From the NCBI GenBank assembly GCA_035582835.1, contig JAYKAV010002009.1, forward strand, positions 684,634 through 748,633: a stretch of 64,000 nt of DNA, in the 5' to 3' direction. The notes beneath the pieces are model-generated. The model worked only from the letters and a program-made list of their open reading frames with translations. It ran no database searches and was not told the origin of the DNA. This document shows, piece after piece, positions 12,894 to 22,946 of this stretch (position 1 is its first letter; each line of letters starts with the position of its first letter). A program made the position numbers and the translations under genes. Source of the DNA: Phoebastria nigripes. Taxonomy: Eukaryota; Chordata; Aves; Procellariiformes; Diomedeidae.

Positions 12894-12965
12894 TCCCACA
12901 TGGTCCAGCGGTCAGGATTCCTGGTTTTCACCCAGGCAGCCCGGGTTCGACTCCCGGTGTGGGAA
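12894..12965 (+). tRNA. tRNA-Glu, anticodon TTC (UUC)
   Basis: This is a 72-nt nuclear tRNA gene with a complete cloverleaf. The acceptor stem is TCCCACA (12894-12900) paired with TGTGGGA (12958-12964), followed by discriminator A at 12965. The anticodon arm is CCTGG-TTTTCAC-CCAGG, with anticodon TTC at 12927-12929. The T arm is CCGGG-TTCGACT-CCCGG, perfectly paired. The internal Pol III promoter is intact: A box TGGTCCAGCGG (12901-12911) and B box GGTTCGACTCC (12944-12954). Compared with the vertebrate tRNA-Glu(UUC) I remember, I see three differences. One at position 13 turns a T-G wobble into a C-G pair, one lies in the D loop and one in the variable loop. None breaks a stem. CCA is not encoded, as expected for a nuclear gene. 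No intron is present. The gene stands alone and is not in a visible cluster. It could be a recently retroposed or silenced copy, but its structure gives no sign of decay. Confidence 0.94.
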
Positions 12966-12991
12966 AGCAGTTGTATTTCATATTGTCCCTG

Positions 12992-12995
12992 TTTT
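12992..12995 (+). terminator. Likely Pol III terminator of tRNA-Glu
   Basis: This is the first TTTT run downstream of the tRNA, 26 nt past its 3' end, in the context GTTTTG. Four Ts are the minimum for vertebrate Pol III termination, so readthrough is possible. It is assigned by position only. Confidence 0.5.
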
Positions 12996-13059
12996 GGGGC
13001 TTTCCGGGACAAGGAAGACTGTTGGAGTGCCTGCTGGAGTGGATCCAGCGCAGGCTGCC

Positions 13060-13462
13060 AAGGTGGCCAGGGCTGGAGCATGGGACGGACGAAGGGCAGT
13101 TGAGGGACAGAGCTGGGTCTGTTCAGTCCAGAGAGAAGGCGAGGGGAAGATTTCATTGCTGCCTGGTGAGAAGGTGCACGGAAGATGGGCCAGGCTCTTC
13201 CCAGAGGCAGGCAGTGGGAGGACGAGAGGCACCAGCTGGAGCAAGGAAAGTTCTCCTTAGTTATGAAGAATAATTTTATCACCACGTGGTGGTGAAACAC
13301 TGGAACTGGGGCTCAGGGAAACTGTGGGGTCTCCGTTCCTGGAGATATTTGAAACTCGACTGAACAAGGCCCTGAGGAACTTGCTCCAGATGGACCTACT
13401 AGAGCATATAGGCTGCACTAGAGACCTTCAGAGCACACTTCTGACCCATAAAGTTCATTCTT
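13060..13462 (+). mobile_element. Older CR1 LINE fragment (plus strand)
   Basis: This is a degenerate but recognisable CR1 3' region. It begins with the 'ggctggagcat' and 'gggtctgttcagtccagagagaagg' phrases and passes 'gatttcattgctgcctg' and 'gtggtggtgaaacactggaactgg'. It then reads 'ttcctggagatatttgaaactcg' and 'ccagatggacctac'. The order matches sense-strand CR1. The octamer tail is no longer visible and there are many substitutions, so it is older than the element at 3.75 kb and of a different subfamily. Its 5' edge lies about 95 bp downstream of the tRNA gene. The long minus-strand open frame over 12608-13300 is a shadow of the tRNA and this repeat. Confidence 0.8.
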
Positions 13463-16400
13463 GGAAGGTGTTAGGATGGTTTTAATTTCCCTAGGGACAG
13501 GATACTTGGTGGTTCCTCATCCTAGTTGAGTTACCTGAGCTCTCTTCACCTCTCTGGTGACCCAAGGGATGGCTCTATTGCAATGCTGGGTTACATTAAA
13601 AGTCAGTGAGACACAAAATCTGCCTTGGAAGGCGTGAGGATTACACAGACACATTTATTTGAGATGGCAAGGAACAGACTGTCAAGGAGGCGAGGCTGGG
13701 ACACTGCTGCTCTGATGGAGCTGCTGCTCCAACAGTGTGCACCCTGCCCCTGCAGCTAGCACATCAGTTACACCAGGCCTGTGTAATACTCATGCACGGG
13801 TATAAATTTGTGCTGTGGATAAGAAAGGAATGAACTAACCAGGGTGTGATCTGTACAACAGCTTGGCAACTGATGAGGATTGTCAGTAATGCATTTTCGA
13901 GCACTGTAAGCTTAACAGCCTGACATAATGTAGCGAGCACTTTAATTCCCAAAGAAAGATTTTTTTTTCCAGAAAGTAATAAATAGCAACCGTAACTTCT
14001 TTGAGGGAAATTTCACTGCAGATCTATGCCATATCTAATTAGAAACTTCCTTCTGAGCTCATACCATTATGTATATAAGAGGAGGGATGCTACCTACATT
14101 TTGCATCCCCTATAAGTACCTCTGCATAGAGAGAGAGACTTTTACAGAGGTGTCCACCTAATACGTCTGCATGGTGTTACAAGACTTGGATTTTTCAGGG
14201 TTCAGTGCTACCACTGAATAAATTTGCCTTTGTCACACAAGTATTCCAGCTGAGTTCCTCAGACCATAGCAGGGGACTCACCAGACCTAAAACCCCATGA
14301 GCACGTTCAAACCTTAAAATGGACACAAGCTGTAAACGTTATTTGAGTCATTTGAGTAATGACTAAATTCTTGATTTCTTGGATCTTTCCAGGAATGACC
14401 AGGAACAAAAAAAGAAGTGAGGTTCATCGTCTCAGCCCTCAGCTGTGAATTTTCTGCTCAGCTCTGCTGCTGATACCGAGAGAGCAGATGCTTCCTTACT
14501 CTGCAGAAACGCAGCGTGTGAAACAGTATTTTAACAGCTTTATCTGATATTTTATATCTCACTGTCAAACATAGCAATGATTCCACTTCTATTTGGGTAA
14601 GTAATCTGAAAAGAAGGCAGCAATAATCTCTCAGGAGAGCCAGGCACGGGACTAATTACTCCAGCTAGAGATTTGTAAAGACACATTTTCAGTGCTGGGA
14701 TTTTATCATTCCACAGGGTAATTAAAAGACAACCCTGCCAAAGGAAGTTTTGCAGTCTTAAATATTCTTTTTCCTCTATGAAGAATAACCCTTTCCAAGC
14801 TCAGCATTGGGATGGCTTTATTTCCCAGTGATGAATGAGGGCTACCCATGGTGCCTGCCTACCAGCAGCTCAATGCTGGGGTGCTTGCAGCAGCCAGCTG
14901 GGCCAAGCAGTGGCTGCTTCTGTGTCACCTCTGGACATCAGGTGTTGGGAAGGAGGGATGCTTTTGCAGAGGAATAAACCCAGGAAGAAAGTATCTGGCC
15001 ACTGAAGAGGTTTAAAGAGATACCTCTCTTGGGCATGTTGATCGGATTGTCAAGCACTGTAAGTTGGAGTCATGCATCCGCGACCGACTGAAGGCAGAAT
15101 TTCTGCTTGAAATTTGTTTCTTCAGTGAAGCACTTGCTGAAATCAGAACGAGGAAACCTGGTCATTGCAATGGGTTATGGCCCAACAACCTCTTGAACGG
15201 GGGTCCACAGCCTGGGACCAGAAAGAACATCCTTGGCTGCTGCAGAAAAGGGATCGGTGTGTGCTGTTACGGACAGATGTTGCCTTAGGTCATTCCCCTT
15301 ACCCCTGGGTGGGAAACAGCCCTCATACGGGGTGAGCAAGGTGTTGCTGCTTTGATCCCCTTCTCGAAGTTTATACAGCACCATGCTTTCTGCACCAGGC
15401 TGGCTCGGTGAAACCAGCAATGATCACAACAGGAATATAAAGCAGGGGTCAAAGGATGACTGATTGGCAGAGGGGATTTAGGTGCAGGTTTGCAAATGTC
15501 ATGGAAGGACAAGTTACATTCAGGGCAAACTACTTGGTTATCCAAGGCAGTTCAGATCTCTAGTCAAAGAGTCAAACTGCTTAATATCCACAATCTCCTC
15601 CAAGGCTGATGCTGGGTTTTCCAAAAGTTATCACTGAGCCATTTACTCTTCTGGATAACTTGATAATATGGATAACTTGGATAATTTGAAAAACTGAGTG
15701 TGGGCATTGTCTCCAGGTCCCTGTGATTCCCCCATGGCAGTGAGGGTGCTTGTGCACAGTATGGCAATGATACGGGATGGTCCATGTAGATAAAAGCACG
15801 AGAAGCACATCTGCACTGCCTGGTCCGTGGGATGCCAGGTCAGCCTGAGACCTCTGCTTCACGCCTGCGTCCCATGCAGACCCTTTCTGCATCTTCCTGC
15901 TTAAACCCCCCTGTTTTTTAAGATGGGGTTTATGTCTAGTAAAGGATTTGGAAGTTAAGGAGTTAATTCTTAGAGAAACAAAAACTTTGGAGCTGACTTT
16001 AATGTCCTTGAGTAGAAAAGGAAACCACTGGCCATAGTCTGAGAACAAGGCGCTGCACCTGCACCTTGTTTCATTGCCAGCTCTTCCTTCTCCTCTCCAT
16101 CAGTGCCTTTTGATGCACTCGGGGACCGGGGATATGACAGGCCAGTGAGACTGATGTGACATGTGTAATGAGAAAGAAAGAGTATAAAATGCAATGTATC
16201 ACAAAATTAGTATCACCCAACTGCCTGTTCCTTGGCATCCTGCCGGTTTCCATCTTTATCTGGGCATTGTTTAATTGCCTAATTTTTATACTTAATTTAT
16301 TTATTTTTAACTTGCCGTGAGCATGTAGAAATGTAAATTTAGCATTAGAAGATCACTTAACAAAGGATTCCTTTTCAGAGAGGTTGACTTCTCATATTGC

Positions 16401-19400
16401 AGCTTGCAAGTTTTTTCCCTGGGATGTGAAAATTTTAGGCTCCAGCTGTGCCAATTCCAGCCAGACCCTGGCAGATGGCAGNTAAAACCATGTGGCAAGA
16501 CTGGCGATTGCAGAGCAGCATTTGTGCATTGCCAAGCTCTCCGTTGCCCTTCTACCAGCAGCACACTTTGCCCAGGGTCCTCTCTCCCCCCTGCATGGAT
16601 CATTTCTCAGCTTGAGGCTTCTTGCAGATACGACAGCGGGAAAACCCGAGCATCAGAGAGCAGCTCAGGCTGCGGAGGGGGACTTTGTGGCATGAGTTTG
16701 TTTAATTCGTAAACACTGCAAAAAAGGATCCTCGAGGAACTTGACAATCTCGAGATGAGTTCATCTCTCNTGAAATATCAGCCTCTGACCATAGAAGCAC
16801 ACTTCACCGTCAGCCCTGGGGAGGGCACGTCTGCGCTGTTCGTGTCCCAGCAGTCTCCAGATTTCCAGTCCGATTTTAGGACCGGTGAAAGTGGAGGGAC
16901 TCCACATTCCCATGGGCAAGTCAGAGCCTCTGGAGGAAGAGTAAAATAGCAAATTGAGATGAGAGTTTCCCATTTACTTCATCCTAGTCAGGCCACAGAG
17001 CCTTAGTGCAAACGGCATTAATCTATGCAGCCATTTACTGTGGCTTTTTTCCAAATCAATATTTAGAAACTTTCTCATATTTCTATGAAGACAATTCCTT
17101 ATCGCTCTTTTTATCTGCTAGGGAGTGCTCTGATCAACAGGAACTCTATGCTGGGAATGGCCTCATTAAGCAAAATTAGCATTTTATCATACAATACTAA
17201 CATTTAATCCTATATTCATGCAACCTGCTTTAAATATACTCCCTGCACATCCTTTCCTGTAAGTCTCTCATGCTATGCCAGCTCCACTCTGTTTTTATCT
17301 GTAAGGAATTGAGCTTGTACCTGTGACAGGTGCAGAGTGTGTTAAATCTTTTGATCATCGCACAAACCACTCATCCTGATGTCCTTTAATCTAAGCAATG
17401 CAAAGAAAATCCTATGCACTAGCTTTATGCTTCTTCCATCTCCCTGAGTTTAAACAGGAGGCTCCGCAGCTACAGATCAATGGACCTAAATTGTTTGTCT
17501 TTAACTTAGGTGGGTTTAAAGGAAAGCTGCTCAGCCCAGCTGTCTGGAAGTTCACAAGATGGGAAGGGCTGCATGCTGTCTAGTGATGAGGGAATTTGAG
17601 TTACCTTTGAAACTTGGTTGAGTTTTTACAGCAGCCGAGTAATTAAACAGGAGAAAAAAATCACAGCGAATCACTTACTGCTACATTTTTCACATCTTTC
17701 TTGTTGCTATTCTGAAGCTATAGTGAAATTCTTTAATTTATCAATTATTAAGAATTTCTGTAATTCACAAATGCGCTTGGGAATTTTTTTTTTTTTTTTT
17801 CCCCTTCTGGGAATTATTCCTGAATAATTCGTGTGGAATAGCCGATATTCCAATATTGCTATTGGTTCACATGGGTGGCGTGAGCCATCTGTGCGTTCCT
17901 GCCTCTAGACTGGCTGGTTCTGGTACCCAGCCAACAAGGCGTGAAAAGTGGGATGACAGAGGATCCCACTTAGTGTGATAAAACACATCTCTGCTTTTGG
18001 TGAAGTGTCCGTTCTCACATTTCCTCCCCATTAAGTGACTGAGCGTTGCTGGAAAAGAAGAGGATGGGGTCAGTGCCTGCATGTTCAAGTGAGGATCTGG
18101 GGCCGGTCGTGGTGCCCACGTGCCTTGGATGCAATCCCTGTGAACCAGACATGTTTCACAGGGAAGGGAGACACTGGTTAAATCCCAACCATCATTTTTT
18201 GCACTTTGATGCTTTCCTACAGCCTCAAGGTCATGGGCACCAAAACATTGTCAGAAAAGCTTGAAGGGATCCCAAAAGAGAGATGTGCCATCAGGTAACT
18301 CCATATGATCATCTGATTTCACCTGCCCAAATAAGAGTGCGTGGAAAGCAGGTCCCCAGGAGACCCCCTAGACCGCTGAAAATGAGACCCACTGTTTTAT
18401 CTTATAGTTAACTAAAAAGTTAGTTTCAAATATAAATATACTTCTGTGAGTAGGGAAAAAGGTTTCTCACTATGAGACCAAAAATTCCTTATCTAGAAAA
18501 AATAGGTGCCATTCCCTTTAATACTGCCATCAGGATGTTACAAGCAAAAAAACCTCCCAAACACAAAAAACCCTCAATGCTATGCAAAATATCACAGAAA
18601 CCTTTTTTCCATTACAGTGGTCACAGGCCATTTTGCTCTTCGCTGGTGACAGGGGACCATTAGAATACAATCCCTGATGCCTGCGTATCATAATGAAAAT
18701 CATATTTCTTCCTGAACTGGTACATCAATTGTCTTTTTAGTAACCTGGGAAGTGCAGCTGTATGCAAACCAGGGAACGGTCCTTCACTCTTAATCTGTTC
18801 TCCTGCAAGATAAGTGATAACTTCTTAATGTAACTTTCCAGTCTGGTAAATAAGAAGCAGCTACAACATGATCCCGTGGTTTAAATAGAATCGTCTTCCT
18901 GAGGCTGAGTAGCTGCTTTCCATCCTCCCCTGGGCAGGAAAACTGATTTTGATAAAATCGGAGCATTCCTCTCTGTCTCTCTCTCTCTCCTTCCCTGGCA
19001 CCTGCCTGAAAATCTGCAGANGAACCTATTTGCATTTCTAAAATCATGTGCTGCGGGAACTATTCCTAAAAAAAAACCGGTGGCAAGACTGTCCCAGCTC
19101 CTTGCTGCAGCACTATGTGTCAGGGGGATGGATGAAGTGAGGAGTTTGGGGCTGGCAAGGGAGAGAAGGCTGATTGAAATGATGGTGGTGGGGGCTGAAG
19201 GAGACACAAGCCGACCTGGCAGCTCCCTCGAGGTCCCCCACTGCCATCCCTGCCGCCAGGTGCCGGTGCCACCAGTCTGTCCATGTCAAGCAGCACCGAT
19301 TTCTTTACCTGTGACCTGTTTGCTAAACTCCATGTGATCCCGGCGTCCACCGGGCTGCTGGCTGTAACCGCTCCCGGGGCATCTGGCGCATCCCGAATTG

Positions 19401-19940
19401 GAGGTGAGCGCAGGTCAGGGCTGCCCGGTCCCCGCAGGGACAGGCAGGGGCACGGGCAGGCAGCAGGCACATCCTGACCCGCTTTGCAGATCGCCCACCG
19501 CCAAACCGGGGGTGTCTGTGGGTGTCCAGCTCTTTGCNTAAGACTGCAGGCTCAAGTGCTGCGTTTTACTTGTGTGGTACAAACGATTCAATCAATAGGA
19601 GTGGACTTCAAAGGGAATTTCTAGCAGCAGCAGATACTCAGGTGTGCTGCATGAAAGTGGCCCCCAGTCTGATCTCTGCAGCATCTCCTGTGGGACGGGG
19701 ACACCTGCCCAGCGGAGGGACAAAACTTGCTCTGTATGTGAGCCTCATCTCACCCCCAGAGGCAAAACTGAGAAACCAGGGGAAGAAATTTGAATGAAAA
19801 AACTGGAAACATTTTATTGCGAACAGCATTGTAGTGGCTTTGGAAAGGTTTTCCTCCTGGAGGTTTTATTTTTTGTGTTTCTACTTTTTTACTGCCCCAA
19901 GCCTGCATTTTTTCAATAGAAATGATAAGATTTCTTTTTG
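13463..19940. other. Unique noncoding sequence, no gene recognised
   Basis: About 6.5 kb with no supported gene. Minor contents are a 17-bp T tract (17784-17800), a TC-rich run (18968-18990) and AT-rich unique stretches at 16190-16400 and 17150-17240. From 19200 to 19500 the sequence becomes GC-richer with several CpGs, and a good 5' splice-site-like AGGTGAGC occurs near 19400. No matching exon can be defended. Confidence 0.5.
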
Positions 19941-19949
19941 CAAAGACTT

Positions 19950-20275
19950 GCTTGGCTCCAGGCAGCGAGCCCTCGAGTCGTGCCGAGCCCTCCCAGGAGA
20001 AGGAGCCAGCAGAGGAGCGGTGCCAGCACCACGCGCCCGCCTGGCTGCACTCGCCACCGCCAGCAGCTCCCCGAGGGCCCCGATTTCTTTAAATCCCTTT
20101 TGCAGGCACCCCGGTCTGCACCCAGCCGGGAGAGGAGAGGACAGATCCTGGCTCTGGCTTTGCTGGGGTGGGAGCGTGCTGCCCCGCGGCGCTGGAGGAG
20201 GTCGTGGCTTTTTCTCTCTTCCCTTTTTCCCTCTCATTCACGTGCACAGGGAACCTCGAGGAACAAATAATTCAA
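19950..20275. promoter_or_regulatory. CpG-rich patch (small CpG-island-like)
   Basis: By hand count, about 21 CpG dinucleotides fall in roughly 320 bp of GC-rich sequence (estimated above 60% GC). That gives an observed/expected ratio near 0.7 in a window that is otherwise CpG-poor. The patch includes CCCCGCGGCGC near 20183. An open frame of 178 codons crosses it (19834-20370) and others run antisense, as expected for GC-rich DNA. It could mark an unannotated promoter, an alternative first exon or a methylation-free regulatory element. No TATA box, initiator or known protein was identified. Confidence 0.45.
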
Positions 20276-20720
20276 TCTGCTGCTGGATTGCCAAAGACTT
20301 TAATGAAAGTGCTATTTATTTAGCATCGTCTGATACCGCATCTACAGTGACAAGGCGGGGGACTGAGTAATAACAGGTCTGGAAGCAAAGCGCGGAGCAG
20401 AGCGTGCCACCAGCATAGGAGTGTTCCAAAAATACATGATTTCAGTTTCTGGTTTAATTAGAATTTATTTTAAGTGGGTTTGCATCAACTAATGAAACAA
20501 CTGTCATTGATGAACTGCTGCTAGGCAGGCTCGAGTAGATTTTAATCTCTAACCAGCAGCTCAGGCAGCTAGTGTAAGGGGAGCCTGAGGAAAGTCTATT
20601 AGAGATAGACATCAATTTAAGATTACTCATCTTAAGGGAGTATCGATGCAGAGGGGAAACCATTACAGAACAGAGAATTATGTCATTAGATAACTGACCC
20701 AAATTCAGGGCTCACCTTAA
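20276..20720. other. AT-rich block next to CpG patch, possible conserved noncoding element
   Basis: Unique sequence with ATTA-rich words (for example GGTTTAATTAGAATTTATTTTAAG near 20451-20474), CATTAGATAACTG and similar motifs. It is neither simple sequence nor a known transposon. Together with the CpG-rich patch it resembles the enhancer-plus-island layout of developmental loci, but that is inference from composition. Confidence 0.3.
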
Positions 20721-20941
20721 AAACGAAATGACATTGTTAACAGCTTGTTGCGTTAACCGCTGAAAGGGGGGTATTTCTTACCAGATCATCATGCCTTGAA
20801 AGTTCATGCTCTGCATGGGGAGGAGTTTTGGAGATTGACGGCAAATGGCCATCCGCAGGCCAGATGTGCACCCCCAGATCCCGCACAGCTGGTTTTGCAG
20901 ACAGTCCAGGGAAGTGGTACCCAAGGGAGGATTGGAAAATG

Positions 20942-21035
20942 CCATCCTGCTGAGGGGGAAACTGAGGCACAGCAAAGCTATGCAAATTCCTCGAGGCTAA
21001 CCCATCTATGGAAGACCACAAGAATAAACCCAGCT
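20942..21035 (+). mobile_element. MIR-like SINE fragment
   Basis: The phrase GGGGAAACTGAGGCACAG (from about 20955) matches the conserved MIR core-to-3' segment at 17 of 18 positions as I remember it. Weaker but ordered similarity continues through 'gctatgcaaattcc' to 'aataaacccag'. MIRs are ancient amniote SINEs that are sparse in bird genomes. The length of about 95 bp and the decay are typical. Chance similarity of the short core cannot be fully excluded. Confidence 0.5.
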
Positions 21036-21763
21036 GTGCTGAGGATTGCTCCTGCAGTCCAACACCTGAGTTATCCTTCACCCTTCAAGACCCTTAGGTA
21101 CTTCACCCTGGTTATTTAGAAATAGCTGGATACTCCCATGCTTTGGAAAAGGCCCTGACATTTAGTTTTCAGACCTGAAACTAGCAGTGCCCTGGGTGGG
21201 TGCTGGCAATGGCTGATGCAGGGACATTTCCCAGGCCAGCAGCCCCAGCAGCTGCCTGGGGCAATGGGCAATTCAGCAAAGGTGTGAAATCACAGGGGAC
21301 GAGCGTCTAAATCGCTGTGGATCACTAAGCTGCTGTTTCCCATCGCCTTTCACCAAGGCTTGGGATGAAACTCTCTGTCAGACCTCTGGAGTCAGTTCTC
21401 AAAGGTGGTGAGGGCTCCCCTGGGCTGGTCCTTGCTCCCGTGAGATGTGCGTGTCAGACGTGGCTCCTGGAGGCATCTTTCCAGCGGCAGGTACCAGAAA
21501 CAGGCCTGGCCTGCAGGATGGGCGCACGGGAGAGCAGCGCCCAGATTCCCAGCGACTTGCACGGAGCATTTCCCGCCTGCTTTTGCGGAGCTGTGCATGG
21601 TGCTCACAGGCACCAGGCAATGGAGACGTGGGCTTTGTCCCAGGGAAGACCCGGCACTGTTACACAGGAGCTTCTGTGGCAGATCCAGACAGAATCAGGG
21701 CAGGAAGGGAAATCATCCAAAGGATGTTTGACACAGCAGAATTTGTTTTTACTCTTTCCTTTA

Positions 21764-21809
21764 AAAAGCAAAGCAAAGCAAAGCNAAGCAAAGCAAAGCA
21801 AAGCAAAAC
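21764..21809. repeat. Pentanucleotide (AAAGC)n microsatellite
   Basis: About nine tandem copies of AAAGC, interrupted by one N (21785) and ending in variant units (AAAAC). Small Lys/Ala/Ser-rich open frames over it are artefacts. Confidence 0.92.
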
Positions 21810-22266
21810 AAGCTAGGAAATTACATGCATGCTTTTGGCATGAGACAGTAGCTCAGGGTCATCTGTGTTTATTTCCAACATTTTATCTTACTTCCGTGTG
21901 CACTTTCTCAAAACAAGGCTTTTGGGTTTTTCCTTTTCCCTTCCATTTAGTCTGCATGCCCAGCAGCCTGAGCTCTGAAAGGTAAGCTTAGCACTGAGCT
22001 GTCATAAACAACCCGAAATCACACGGCAAACACATTCCTCCTTCCCTGCAACTGTCACTCTCCTCTCCCGTTCACTTTTCCTTTCACCATTTACAGTCCT
22101 GGAGAAGAACAAGGATGCAAACACAGCCTGCATTATTCGGGAGCACTCTGATGACCCCCGAATTTAGAGGACACTGTCTCTTCTTGATCAAAACAAGCAT
22201 TGACCTGGACATTGCTGAAATGGGCTGGAGCACTGTTGCCAGGGGCAGCGGCAGCTTAGGGGGGTC

Positions 22267-22397
22267 CCAACACCATGCTGGGGACCAGGGCTGGCATCCT
22301 CCCTGCATGCCAATGCCGTGCTGGGGACCAGGGCTGGCATCCTCCCTGCATCCCAACACCGTGCTGGGGACCAGGGCTGGCATCCTCCTCCCTGCAC
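22267..22397. repeat. Three-copy 43-bp minisatellite
   Basis: Three head-to-tail copies of a 43-bp unit start at 22267, 22310 and 22353. Each contains GTGCTGGGGACCAGGGCTGG (ATG instead of GTG in copy 1) followed by CATCCTCCCTGCA. Copies differ by a few substitutions, and copy 3 has a 3-bp CTC insertion. The unit is GC-rich and 43 is not a multiple of three, so reading frames shift between copies. This explains the open frames called on both strands here. Confidence 0.93.
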
Positions 22398-22718
22398 CAG
22401 CCTCCAAATCTGATGGAGATGCTTTCTCTAAGCCACCACGCTGGGACTCACCAACCTAGCCCATACCTCCTCCAAACCAAGCAGCACATCTTGGGTGGGA
22501 TCTGTAGCATCAGAGCTTTGGAAAGCTTCGTTTTCCATCTGAGCTAGTGCTTGGCCTGGCAGCTGCTGGAGGTTTCTCATGCAGTCCCCCACTGTCCCAA
22601 CTGCCTCCCTGAGAAGGCAGTTTGGAGGGGAAAAGAGTTGGGTGTTATTTAAATTTTTTTTTNTTCAGCAGGAAGAGGGGAAAATTTATGTTATATGTGT
22701 GGTTTTTTTCTTTATTAT

Positions 22719-22946
22719 TTTTCTGGAATGGAATGGAATTTTTTTGATATATTGAATATATTTAATATTCAAATGCTGAGAATTTGCAGGACGGAGCAGA
22801 GAGAGACTGCCTCTTGCGATAAGAGACATTATTACTGTTGTGAAGAATTCCTTTAAGATTCCATCTTAATCGTTCTGCTATTGAAATGGAAGAATAAAGT
22901 AATAAAATTAGATGTTTTGAAAAGACTTGATTAAAAAAGTAATTAT
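22719..22946 (+). repeat. Inverted-duplicate element, copy A
   Basis: This roughly 228-bp AT-rich element reappears in reverse complement at 39383-39600. In the central ~165 bp (from TTTTTGATATATTG to AGAATAAAGTAATAAA) I count five substitutions, all transitions, and one 4-bp indel (GAGAGA versus GA within GCAGAGAGAGACTG). The outer 20-40 bp are still alignable but less similar, and beyond that the flanks are unrelated. There are no terminal inverted repeats, no poly(A) tail and no clear target duplication. It has no coding potential. It could be a low-copy interspersed repeat, a duplicated regulatory element or one end of an inverted duplication. Confidence 0.9.

Noticed and set aside
12608..13300. 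230-codon minus-strand open frame
   Set aside because: It runs antisense through the tRNA-Glu gene and the CR1 fragment, so it is a shadow of those features. No domain is visible.
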